From the NCBI GenBank assembly GCA_035550795.1, contig DASZOL010000068.1:62001-126000 (forward strand): DNA of 64,000 nucleotides, in the 5' to 3' direction. Of this stretch, positions 42,283 to 50,497 are shown piece by piece (position 1 is the stretch's first letter; every line of letters begins with the position of its first letter). Position numbers and translations under genes: made by a program. The DNA is from DASRDR01 sp035550795. GTDB taxonomy: Bacteria; Methylomirabilota; Methylomirabilia; Rokubacteriales; DASRDR01. Below the pieces are notes generated by a model. It was not told the origin of the DNA and ran no database searches. It saw only the letters and a program-made list of their open reading frames with translations.

Positions 42283-43158
42283 GTGCAGGCTTCCCAGGTC
42301 GGCTTCGCGGCGTCGTCGGGGCCGGTCGAGCGCTACTTTCCGCTCGCCCGGCGGCAATCGCTCGCCTGGCTTGAGTTCTCCTGCCAGAATCCGGTGAACT
42401 TCCCCCAGACCTTCGACCGGGCGCGGATACGCCGCGTCCGGTCGCTCATGGAGCGGTCGGGCGTCCGGTGCGGCCTTCATTCGGCTTCCTTCGTGAACAC
42501 CGCCGAGATCATGCCCACGGTGCGCAGGGCCGCGGAGACGCACCTCAGGGAGTACGTCGACCTCACCGCCGCGCTGGGCTGCGAGTACCTGGTGGTCCAC
42601 TGCGGCTTCCACTTCAGCGCGTACCTCGACACGGTCCACGCGGCGCTCTACGAGACGATGGCGCGCTGCGTCGACTACGGCGAGCGGCGGCGGATCCCGC
42701 TCGTCATCGAGAACATGAACCCGCTGCCGGGCGACTCCGAGTTCCAGTACCTGGGCGTGAGGGTCGACGAGTTTCAGCGGCTCTTCGACCGGATCCGGTC
42801 GCCGTTCCTCGGGCTCGCGCTCGACGTCGCGCACTGCGAGCTGGTGCCGGGCGGCACGCGGCGGTTCGTCCGGGCCTTCCCGGATCGCATCCACTCGGCC
42901 CAGCTCTCGGACAACCGGGGGCGGGTCGACGAGCACCTGACGATCGGGACCGGGACGATCGACTTCCGCCGCGTCCTCGGCGCCCTCCGGCGGATCGGCT
43001 TCGCCGGGCCGCTGATCATCGAGCTGTTCGACGTGCCGAAGAAGCTCCGGAGCCACCGCCGCCTGCTCGCGCTCCTCCGGGAGGGTGGCGAGCGGCGGGG
43101 GAGACCGGGGCCTGGAGGCCCGGGCCACGGGTCGGGACCGGGGCACTCGCGTCCTTGA
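42283..43158 (+). CDS. TIM-barrel sugar phosphate isomerase/epimerase-like protein
   Basis: A 291-residue member of the AP-endonuclease-2/xylose-isomerase-like barrel family. It shows metal-ligand type segments VVHCGFHFSAYLD, IPLVIENMNPLPGD, GLALDVAHCELVPGG and PLIIELFD at the ends of barrel strands. Members isomerise or dehydrate sugars, inosose or hydroxyacids; the exact reaction is unknown. GTG at 42283 lies nine bases after the TctC stop with a weak ribosome-binding site. The C-terminal 25 residues are Gly/Pro-rich and not conserved. Its position suggests that it acts on the compound imported by system 2. Confidence 0.83.
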   Translation: MQASQVGFAASSGPVERYFPLARRQSLAWLEFSCQNPVNFPQTFDRARIRRVRSLMERSGVRCGLHSASFVNTAEIMPTVRRAAETHLREYVDLTAALGCEYLVVHCGFHFSAYLDTVHAALYETMARCVDYGERRRIPLVIENMNPLPGDSEFQYLGVRVDEFQRLFDRIRSPFLGLALDVAHCELVPGGTRRFVRAFPDRIHSAQLSDNRGRVDEHLTIGTGTIDFRRVLGALRRIGFAGPLIIELFDVPKKLRSHRRLLALLREGGERRGRPGPGGPGHGSGPGHSRP

Positions 43159-43187
43159 CACCGCCCGCGCCCGCCGCGCACCATCGA
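43152..43187 (+). repeat. 36-bp dispersed repeat with TTGACA, copy 1
   Basis: Thirty-six bases beginning TCCTTGACACCGCCCGCGCC are repeated with one mismatch at 44628-44663, in the same orientation. Both copies lie shortly before a gene on this strand (166 bases here). The TTGACA at 43155-43160 is followed after 18 bases by CACCAT, only a weak -10 match. The first bases overlap the end of the isomerase gene. Confidence 0.85.
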
Positions 43188-43352
43188 CCGCCAGACGAGA
43201 CTTGTGAGCAGGGGTGAGAATCGGTCGTTTGGCCGGCACGCGCGGGCATGCGCCCAACGGGCTGGACCTGGCGCTGGGAGCCGTTGCCAAATCCGGAGTA
43301 TTCCCGCTCGAAAGGCAGGGCGGCTGCGTCATCCAGTCCACGAGGTGATCGA

Positions 43353-44318
43353 ATGAAGCGCCGCGAATGCATCACACTCCTCGTCGTTGCGGTGGCGTGG
43401 TCGCGCGTTGCGTGGGCGCAGCAGCCGGTGAAGGTCTATCGCATCGGCATACTGCGTGTCGGAGCACCTCCCGCGGAGTGGATGGAGGGCTTGCGGCAAG
43501 GACTGCACGAGCGCGGCTACGTCGAGGGACGGAACATTGCCATCGAGTTCGGCTTGGCGTCGAGTGCGGCGCAGGTCCCTGCCGTTGCGGCCAAGCTGGT
43601 CCGGCTGAAAGTGGATGTCATCGTCGCCTCCGGAACACCGTCGGTCCTGCCGGCCAGGGACGCCGCCGGCACGATTCCGGTGGTGTTTGTGGCCGCCATC
43701 GACCCGGTCGCGACGGGGCTGGTCGCGGGTCTCGCGCGCCCGGGGGGAAACGTCACAGGAGTGACCGCCATGCAGGCGGACACTACGGGGAAACGGCTAC
43801 AGCTTCTCAGAGAGCTGCTTCCCTCCGTTTCGAGGATCGCGCTCATGGTGCGCGCGACCAGTCAGGCGAACGCCCAGTACGTGCGGGAAGCCGAGAGCGC
43901 GGCACGCCTGTTGAGGATGCCACTGCAAGTCCTGACCGTGCGCGCCCCCGGAGATCTCGAAGCGACCTTTAGTGCGGCAGAGGGGACGAGCGCGCTGATC
44001 GTGGCGGATGACGCCGTGTTCACGACACACCGCATCCGGATTGCGGAGCTTGCGCTCAAGTACCGTATGCCGACAGCATACGGCTTCGGCGATATGGTGG
44101 AGGCCGGCGGTCTCATGTCCTATGGACCGCACTACGGAGACCTGTACCGACGCGCCGCCATGCAGGTGCACAAGATCTTGAGAGGTGCCCAGCCTGCCGA
44201 TCTCCCCATCGAGCAGCCCATCAAATTCGAGCTGACCGTGAACCTCCGGACCGCGAAGGCGCTCGGGCTGAAGGTCCCGGAATCATTCCTCTTGCGCGCT
44301 GACAAGGTGATCGAATGA
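43353..44318 (+). CDS. ABC_sub_bind family (TrpX-like) binding protein
   Basis: A 321-residue periplasmic binding protein of the PF04392 family. A short signal peptide (CITLLVVAVAWSRVAWAQ) is followed by the family opening YRIGILRVGAPPAEWMEGL, and by VIVASGTPSVLPARDA and RPGGNVTGVTAM. The ligand is unknown; relatives bind tryptophan or other amino acids. No permease or ATPase is nearby, so it is an orphan component. ATG at 43353 follows GAGGTGAT. Its codon usage looks less extreme in GC than its neighbours (for example ATT, AAA and TTT codons), which may mean recent acquisition. Confidence 0.9.
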   Translation: MKRRECITLLVVAVAWSRVAWAQQPVKVYRIGILRVGAPPAEWMEGLRQGLHERGYVEGRNIAIEFGLASSAAQVPAVAAKLVRLKVDVIVASGTPSVLPARDAAGTIPVVFVAAIDPVATGLVAGLARPGGNVTGVTAMQADTTGKRLQLLRELLPSVSRIALMVRATSQANAQYVREAESAARLLRMPLQVLTVRAPGDLEATFSAAEGTSALIVADDAVFTTHRIRIAELALKYRMPTAYGFGDMVEAGGLMSYGPHYGDLYRRAAMQVHKILRGAQPADLPIEQPIKFELTVNLRTAKALGLKVPESFLLRADKVIE

Positions 44319-44748
44319 AACCGGGACGGTCGTCTACGGTGGTCCTGCGATTTGACGCCGCGGGAGCCGGCACCTCGCTCGATTCGGGTGCGGCGCAGCG
44401 AGCCGGTCGGCGTCGCCCGAGCGCTGAGCGGGGCCCACTGTTCCTGACGTGCTTCCGCGACGGCCGACGCTGCCGGGAGAGGTAGGGGCGGGCCGGGGAC
44501 CGCGACTGCGCGCGTCGTGCCGCCTTCTCCTTCGGCATCCGGTGAGTCCGCGACGAGCGCGGGTCGGTTCAGGCGCTGGCCCGGCACCCTGGCTGGCCGT
44601 CCTCTGAAGGAGCGCCGTCCGGTTCCCTCCTTGACACCGCCCGCGCTCGCCGCGCACCATCGAGGCCGGCTTCACCACCGCATGCGAGACGGCGCTGCCC
44701 GGGGTCTCGATCGAGATCAGGGCTGCGGGTCTGGAGGCACACAGGCCA
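44319..44748. other. 430-bp spacer before the nitrilase gene
   Basis: No gene is recognised. It contains the second copy of the 36-base TTGACA repeat at 44628-44663 and several short frames without family resemblance. It probably holds the promoter for the nitrilase gene. Confidence 0.4.
44628..44663 (+). repeat. 36-bp dispersed repeat with TTGACA, copy 2
   Basis: Second copy of the element at 43152-43187, differing at one base (C to T). It ends 85 bases before the ATG at 44749. TTGACA is at 44631-44636. Conservation of the core alone, with unrelated flanks, suggests a functional or mobile short element rather than a segmental duplication. Confidence 0.85.
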
Positions 44749-45570
44749 ATGGGACCGACGACCGCGAACTCGAGCTTGCGCATCGGCCTGGCGGCCGTGC
44801 GAAATGTGCCGTCCGTCGAGGAGCGGCTTCGCACGGTCGACCTCTTCCTGGAGGAGGCGGGCGCCCGGGGTGCGGCCATCGTGTGCTTTCCCGAGACCTA
44901 CATCCCCGGATTGCGCGGCCAGGGCTTTCCCGTCCCGCCCCATGACCAGCGCCGCCAGCAAGCGGCGCTCGAGCAGATTCGCGCCGCGGCAGAGCGGCAC
45001 CGCGTCGCCGCCGTCGTCGGAATGGAGTGGGAATCCGACGCCGGGCTGCACAACGTGGCGTTCGTCGTCTCGCGCGACGGGGCGATCGAGGGCTGCCAGG
45101 CGAAGAACCAGATCCCACCTGAGGAAGAGCCGTTCTACGTGCCCGACGGTCGGCGGCGGCTGTTCGAGGTCGACGGCGTCCCGTTCGGGATCACCATCTG
45201 CCACGAGGGATGGCGCTACCCCGAGGGTGTGCGGTGGGCGGCTATCCGCGGCGCTCGTCTGGTCTTTCACCCGCAGCTCACGGGCAGCGACCGCACCGGC
45301 CCGACCATCGACCGCTGGGGTGACCCGAGCTCGCCCTACTACGAGAAGGCGATGGTGGCGCGCAGCGTGGAGAACACCATCTACTTCGCCAGCGTCAACT
45401 ACGCGATGCGCTACCAGGATTCGGCGACCAGCCTGCTCGGCCCGGACGGGGACTGTCTGGCCCACGTTCCGTATGGCCGGGAGGAGCTGCTGGTGCACGA
45501 CATCGACCTGTCGCGAGCGACCGGGTTCTGCGCGCGGCGGTTCAACCCGGCCTTCTATCCGTCAACATGA
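44749..45570 (+). CDS. Carbon-nitrogen hydrolase (nitrilase superfamily)
   Basis: A 273-residue nitrilase-fold amidohydrolase. The catalytic triad is visible as Glu in IVCFPETYIPGLRG, Lys in CQAKNQIPPEEE and Cys in GITICHEGWRYPEG, in the usual order and spacing. It would hydrolyse a nitrile, amide or N-carbamoyl compound. The ATG at 44749 is taken because it gives the family's standard N-terminus. It is followed by a non-coding stretch and the adenylate-forming enzyme, so an amide-to-acid-to-CoA route is possible but not required. Confidence 0.9.
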   Translation: MGPTTANSSLRIGLAAVRNVPSVEERLRTVDLFLEEAGARGAAIVCFPETYIPGLRGQGFPVPPHDQRRQQAALEQIRAAAERHRVAAVVGMEWESDAGLHNVAFVVSRDGAIEGCQAKNQIPPEEEPFYVPDGRRRLFEVDGVPFGITICHEGWRYPEGVRWAAIRGARLVFHPQLTGSDRTGPTIDRWGDPSSPYYEKAMVARSVENTIYFASVNYAMRYQDSATSLLGPDGDCLAHVPYGREELLVHDIDLSRATGFCARRFNPAFYPST

Positions 45571-45849
45571 GCGCGCGTGACGTGCGGGAGCCGGGCGCCA
45601 GAGTGCGCGCGAGCGCCGACCCCTCAGCGGAGGGCTCACGAGCCCCCAAGAGCGGACGCCCAACGGTCGCTCACGGTTCCCCAGGGCTCAGGCCTCGAGG
45701 CGCCGCGCCGCGCATTCGCTCCCGGTCGGGGCCTCGACGAGGACCCGGGCTCGTGGCCGTCCGCCCGAGCGCCGCCGGGCCGCCGCGGACACGACGCTGA
45801 CAAGCAGCCGCGTCGCACCGAGGCCGGCGCCGGGCCCGGGCTCGGCGCG

Positions 45850-47232
45850 ATGATCGCGGGACGGCTCGCCGGTCGGGCCGCTGCCCCGCTGTACGAGCTC
45901 GTCACCGGTCGCCGGCCGTGGACGGAGTACCGGCGCCGCCGGGAGCTCCAGTGGCGAGCCCCCGACGAGTTGGAGGCGCTCGCCCTCGCCAGGCTCCGGC
46001 CGCTCCTGGTGCACGCCGCGGCCCATGTCCCCTACTACCGGGACACCTTCGAGCGGGCGGGGGTCCATCCGGACGACGTCCGCACGGTCGCCGACCTTGC
46101 GCGCCTCCCGGTGACCGGCAGGGCACAGCTACGCGCCGGCTTTTCCGCGGCGGTGACCGCCGACAATCTTCCGGCAAGCCGGCGGTTCAGGACCGAGACG
46201 TCGGGCTCGACCGGGCTCCCGTTCGAGTTCTACACGGACCGCGCCGACGTCGACCGGCGGCAGGGCTCCTTCATGCTCTTCTGGGAGTGGGCCGGGGCGC
46301 CCGTGTCCGACGGGGTCACCCACATCGTGGTCTCGCTTCGCCCGGCGGCGACGGTCGACGGCGGCTCGCCGTGGGTTGAGCGCGGGCGCCGGCTGCTCCT
46401 CGGCCAGCACACGCTGCGGGTGTCGGGCCTGGAGTCCAGCCCTGCCGAGCTGGCCGCGCGGCTCCGCGAGGTGCCGTCCCGGACCGACTACCTCCTCTGG
46501 GGCCTGCCGTCGTCGATCGCCCGGCTCGCCGTGGAGCTCCTGGCGCGCGGCGGCGAGCTGCCGAGTCCGCCGCGAGTCATCGTCGCGAGCGGGGAGACCC
46601 TGGTGCCGACTGACGTCCAGGCGATGTCGCACGCGTTCCGCTGCCCGATCGTCAACCACTACTCGGCGTACGAGGTGCTCCACCTTGCCCAGAGCTGTCC
46701 CGACCACCGGGCGCTGCTGCATGTGGACGCGACCCGCGCGATCGTCCGGGTGTTGCGGGAGGACGCGACCGACGCAGGGCCCGGCGAGGCGGGGCGACTC
46801 GTGCTCACGGACCTCGGGAACTGGGTGATGCCGCTCATCAACTACGACATCGGGGACAGGGCGCGGCTCGGACCGCCGTGTCTGTGCGGGCGGGGCTTCC
46901 CGACGCTCGAGGTGGTCGAGGGCCGCCTGGGCGAGGCCATCCGCACTCCCGGCGGCCGCGTCGTCTCCCCGACCGTCCTCGGCTGGTTCCTGACCCACGT
47001 CTGCCACGCGCTGCCCGACATCTGGGAATTCCAGGCGGTCCAGACCGCCCCCGACGCCCTGGTCCTGCTCGTCGTCCCGACTCCTCGGCTCACCGCCGAG
47101 AGCGCGCACGGCATCGAGCGCGCCCTCGCGGAATTCCTGGGCGGGGGAATGCGTGTGACGGTCGAGACGGTTGACCGCATCGCGACGGAGGCCTCCGGCA
47201 AGCGCCTGCTCATCCGGTCCCTCGGGGCCTGA
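45850..47232 (+). CDS. Phenylacetate-CoA-ligase-like adenylate-forming enzyme
   Basis: A 460-residue PaaK/CapK-family protein. It has LVHAAAHVPYYRDTFERAGV near the N-terminus, the nucleotide-binding FRTETSGSTGLPFEFYTD, the adenine region NHYSAYEVLHLAQSC and LINYDIGDRARL near the hinge. Members activate aromatic acids with ATP and CoA; others act in polysaccharide biosynthesis. The ATG at 45850 begins the conserved part; the 91 codons upstream in frame are low-complexity and are excluded. It ends 96 bases before a convergent export operon with a hairpin between. The exact acid is unknown. Confidence 0.86.
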   Translation: MIAGRLAGRAAAPLYELVTGRRPWTEYRRRRELQWRAPDELEALALARLRPLLVHAAAHVPYYRDTFERAGVHPDDVRTVADLARLPVTGRAQLRAGFSAAVTADNLPASRRFRTETSGSTGLPFEFYTDRADVDRRQGSFMLFWEWAGAPVSDGVTHIVVSLRPAATVDGGSPWVERGRRLLLGQHTLRVSGLESSPAELAARLREVPSRTDYLLWGLPSSIARLAVELLARGGELPSPPRVIVASGETLVPTDVQAMSHAFRCPIVNHYSAYEVLHLAQSCPDHRALLHVDATRAIVRVLREDATDAGPGEAGRLVLTDLGNWVMPLINYDIGDRARLGPPCLCGRGFPTLEVVEGRLGEAIRTPGGRVVSPTVLGWFLTHVCHALPDIWEFQAVQTAPDALVLLVVPTPRLTAESAHGIERALAEFLGGGMRVTVETVDRIATEASGKRLLIRSLGA

Positions 47233-47295
47233 CGGCGGGACGGTCTCGCCGCCGCCGGGGCTGCTCGCGGGGACGATCGCCTGCGGCGTCCTGCG

Positions 47296-47318
47296 CTCCA
47301 CGCCTCGTGAGCGTGGAG
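47296..47318. terminator. Hairpin between convergent genes
   Basis: CTCCACGC at 47296-47303, a seven-base loop, and GCGTGGAG at 47311-47318 form a perfect eight-base stem between the ends of the ligase-like gene (+) and the ABC permease gene (-). No T-run is present, so it may act as a bidirectional stop signal or only protect 3-prime ends. Confidence 0.45.
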
Positions 47319-47328
47319 GCGGCCGGAC

Positions 47329-48522
47329 CTACCCGGCGCGGAGCGCCTCGGTGACCGGGAGCCGGGCGGCGCGCACGGCCGGCAGAAGCCCCCCGGCCAG
47401 GCCGATGAGGAGCGCCCACAGGAGTCCCTGCGCCAGAAGGCCTCGCGTTACGCGGAAGTCGAAGGCCACCTGCGAGAACGTGTTGAAGTTGAGGGTGGCC
47501 AGGGAGACCCCGTCGCAGTAGAGGTACGCGAGGGCCGCACCGACTCCCCCGCCGAGCAGCGCCAGGACGAGCGCCTCGACCATCACGGACACGACCACCG
47601 GCAAGCCTCCGAACCCGATCGCCCGGAGCGTCGCGATCTCGACCTGTCGGCTGGCGATCGCCGAGTACATGCAGTTGAGCGCGCCGAACGTCGCGCCGAC
47701 CGCCATGAATCCGGAGACCGTGTAGCCTAGCACGTTGATCAGGTTCGACAGGACCGTGGCCTGCTTCGCGTAGTACTCGGGCTCCCGCAGCACGCTGATC
47801 GAGAAGCGCGGGTCGCCGCGGATGGTGTCCCTGAAGGCCTGGAGGCCCCGCGCCGAGCCGTCGCGCAGCCGGGCCGTGACCGATTGGTACCCCTCCCGGC
47901 GGAATGCGGACATGGTGACCTCGGTATCGCCCCAGATCTCGGACTCGTGCACGTCTCCGCCGCTCTCGAACAGCCCGACCACAGTCCAGTCGCTGTCCCG
48001 GAAGGCGATCCGGGAGCCGATCCCGAGCCCGGCGAACTGCCGCGCGGCCTTCCGGCCCACGATCACCTCCCGGACGCCCCGCGTGAAGGGCCGACCCTCC
48101 ACGATCCTCACCTCGTCCCGGACGGCGAAGACCGTCGGCGGCACGCCGCGGAACGGCACGTTGCTGGGCTCGGTCTCGCCCTGGCGCGGCAGGTCGACCA
48201 TCACCACGAGCTCCGCCGACGCGAGCGGGCGGCCGGTGGTGTCGCGAGCGACGCCCGGGAGGGTGGCGAGCAGGGTGGCGGCCTCGCGCGGCACGCCGCT
48301 CGAGAGCTCGGCGTCAGAGCCGGCGCGGAGGAGGATCACGCGGTCGGCGCGTCCGGTGCTTGCCAGGGTGTGCCGGAAGCCCTCGGACATTGCGAGCACC
48401 GACACCAGCACGCCGACGACGCCGGCAATCCCGACGACCACGACCAGCGACGTTCCCAGGCGCTGGGGCAGCGTGCGCAGGTTGATCAGGGTGATCTCGG
48501 CGACCTGGTGGAGCGCGCGCAT
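47329..48522 (-). CDS. MacB/FtsX-type ABC export permease, second copy
   Basis: A 397-residue permease of the MacB/FtsX group. It has one N-terminal helix (LVVVVGIAGVVGVLVSVLAM), a large periplasmic domain and three C-terminal helices, with the conserved SRQVEIATLRAIGFGGLPVV before the second helix. It is the last of four minus-strand genes: adaptor, ATPase, permease, permease. The gap to the previous permease gene is only nine bases. Such systems use periplasmic mechanotransmission to drive export of lipids, peptides or drugs. It is diverged from the neighbouring permease, suggesting a heterodimer. Confidence 0.91.
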   Translation of the reverse strand: MRALHQVAEITLINLRTLPQRLGTSLVVVVGIAGVVGVLVSVLAMSEGFRHTLASTGRADRVILLRAGSDAELSSGVPREAATLLATLPGVARDTTGRPLASAELVVMVDLPRQGETEPSNVPFRGVPPTVFAVRDEVRIVEGRPFTRGVREVIVGRKAARQFAGLGIGSRIAFRDSDWTVVGLFESGGDVHESEIWGDTEVTMSAFRREGYQSVTARLRDGSARGLQAFRDTIRGDPRFSISVLREPEYYAKQATVLSNLINVLGYTVSGFMAVGATFGALNCMYSAIASRQVEIATLRAIGFGGLPVVVSVMVEALVLALLGGGVGAALAYLYCDGVSLATLNFNTFSQVAFDFRVTRGLLAQGLLWALLIGLAGGLLPAVRAARLPVTEALRAG

Positions 48523-48531
48523 CGGCTTCGC

Positions 48532-49698
48532 TCAGCGGTGGCCCGCGAGGGCGTCCACGATCCTGAGGCGTCTCGCCCGGAGCGCGGGCGGGAGCCCGAC
48601 GGCGAGCGTCAGCACCACGACGATGGCCGCGCCCCCGAGCCAGGTACCGGCGGTCACGTGGAGCGGAGGAAAGCGGGAGCCGATGGCGTGGTTCAGGCCG
48701 GGCAGCATGCCGGCGGCGACAAGCATGCCCAGCCCGCCGGCCAGGGCCAGGAGCACGAGCGCCTCCGCCAGCACCAGCCCGGTGACCTTTCCGTCGGAGA
48801 ACCCCAGCGTCTTGAGGATCGCGAGCTCCGGAATGCGTTCCCGCACCGACTGCGCCAGGGTGTTGCCGGTCATGATCAGGATGGTGAAGAACACCGCGGC
48901 CAGGATGCGGGTCACCAGCGCCCCGAGGTCGCCGATCTGCTTCGCGAAGCCAACGGCGAACTCCTTCTCGGGCTGCGTCTTGGTCTCGTCGGGGGAGTTC
49001 AGGAAGCGCCGGTCGATCTCGGCCGAGATGGCCCGGGCGCGCGACGAGTCGTCGATGCGCACGATGTACCAGCCCGTGCGACCCTTGCCGAGGAGGCGCG
49101 CCTCGTCAAAGTGCGCGGCGTTGATGAGGACGACGTCGGTGTTCGCGAGGGTCGCCGGATCGTCGGCGTCGAGCGTGCCGACTAGGTCGAACTCCCAGCT
49201 GAGGCGGCCGTCGGCCTTGGCGTGGATCTCCGAGCTGATGGGCAGCTTCTGTCCCACCTTCCACCCGTAGCGCTGGACCAGGCGCACGCCCGCGACCGCT
49301 CCCGTGCGCGTCCGGCGGAAGGCCTCGCGCTGGTCGGCGGCGATGATGAACTCCGGATACATCTCGAGATAGCGCCGGGGCTCCACGGCGAACACCGGGA
49401 AGGCGTTGCTCTCGTTCTGGTACTTGGCGCCGAACCACTCGGCGTGCGCGACCCGGATCACGCCCGGGACCTGCTCGATCTGGCGCAGGTGCGAGAGGGG
49501 CAGGAGCTCGATGATCGAGTAGCGCGCGGTGGTCAGCAGGCGCTTGGCGTCGGCGCTGTCGGCGCCCGACTCGAACGCAACCGTGACCGCCTGCAGCAGG
49601 CCGAAGAGCACGAACGCGACGAACACCGAGAGCAGGGTCAGGATGGAGCGCGTCTTCTTGCGGAACAGCCCCGCCCAGAGGAGCGGCAGGTATCGCAC
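48532..49698 (-). CDS. MacB/FtsX-type ABC export permease, first copy
   Basis: About 388 residues with the same four-helix FtsX layout: N-terminal helix in TRSILTLLSVFVAFVLFGLL, large periplasmic domain, and PELAILKTLGFSDGKVTGLV before the second helix. GTG at 49698 follows GGGGGCTGA and begins right before the conserved RYLPLLWAGLFRKK; a start at 49725 would add nine non-conserved residues. It would pair with the second permease over one ATPase dimer. Confidence 0.9.
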   Translation of the reverse strand: MRYLPLLWAGLFRKKTRSILTLLSVFVAFVLFGLLQAVTVAFESGADSADAKRLLTTARYSIIELLPLSHLRQIEQVPGVIRVAHAEWFGAKYQNESNAFPVFAVEPRRYLEMYPEFIIAADQREAFRRTRTGAVAGVRLVQRYGWKVGQKLPISSEIHAKADGRLSWEFDLVGTLDADDPATLANTDVVLINAAHFDEARLLGKGRTGWYIVRIDDSSRARAISAEIDRRFLNSPDETKTQPEKEFAVGFAKQIGDLGALVTRILAAVFFTILIMTGNTLAQSVRERIPELAILKTLGFSDGKVTGLVLAEALVLLALAGGLGMLVAAGMLPGLNHAIGSRFPPLHVTAGTWLGGAAIVVVLTLAVGLPPALRARRLRIVDALAGHR

Positions 49699-49765
49699 GC
49701 TCAGCCCCCGCGCCCCACTCGGCACGCGCGCGCCGCCGGCGTCCGCCCGCCGGCCGCGGGTCGCG

Positions 49766-50452
49766 TCACGGCCGCCCGTCTCCGTCGGCCAGGGTGCCCT
49801 TGTCGAGCAGGAGCCGACGCCGCGCGATCTCGGCGGCCTTGGGGTCGTGCGTGACCATCACGATCGTCTTGCGGTGCTCCCGGTTGAGCATCTGCAGGAG
49901 GGTCAGGATCTCGGCGGCGGTCGCGCGATCGAGGTCGCCGGTGGGCTCGTCGCAGATCAGGAGCGTGGGGTCGGACACGATGGCCCGGGCGATCGCGACG
50001 CGCTGCTCCTGGCCGCCCGAGAGCTCCCGCGGCTTGTGTCGGGCGCGGTCGCCGAGCCCGACGAGCGTGAGCGCGATGCCGGCGCGCCGGCGCCGCTCCG
50101 CCGCCGAGAGACCCGTGAGCAGCAGGGGCAGCTCCACGTTTCGCAGCGCCGAGAGCACCGGCATCAGGTTGTAGAACTGGAAGACGAAGCCCACGTGGGC
50201 CGCCCGCCAGGCGGTGAGCTCGCGGCTGGAGAGCTGGTCGATGCGCCGGCCGTCGACGACGATCTGGCCGCCCGTGGGCGTGTCGAGCCCACCGATGAGG
50301 TTCAGCAGGGTAGTCTTGCCGGAGCCTGACGGACCCATGAGCGCGAGGAAGTCGCCCTGGGGGATGTCCAGATCGACGCCGTGAAGGACCTCGATCCGCT
50401 CGCGACCCCGCCGGTACGTCTTCGTGACGCCGCGGATCTCGACCAGGCTCAT
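49766..50452 (-). CDS. LolD/MacB-type ABC ATPase
   Basis: A 228-residue ATPase with Walker A MGPSGSGKTTLLNLIGG, Q-loop FVFQFYNLMPVLSA, signature RELSGGQEQRVAIARAI, Walker B LLICDEPTGDLD and switch His in MVTHDPKAAE. It is the energising subunit for the two FtsX-type permeases. ATG at 50452 is chosen over a TTG two codons earlier. It follows the adaptor gene after 45 bases. Confidence 0.94.
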   Translation of the reverse strand: MSLVEIRGVTKTYRRGRERIEVLHGVDLDIPQGDFLALMGPSGSGKTTLLNLIGGLDTPTGGQIVVDGRRIDQLSSRELTAWRAAHVGFVFQFYNLMPVLSALRNVELPLLLTGLSAAERRRRAGIALTLVGLGDRARHKPRELSGGQEQRVAIARAIVSDPTLLICDEPTGDLDRATAAEILTLLQMLNREHRKTIVMVTHDPKAAEIARRRLLLDKGTLADGDGRP

Positions 50453-50497
50453 CGCCAACCGGAGACTGACCGCTTGCGCCGCCGGAGGCCGGGCGGC

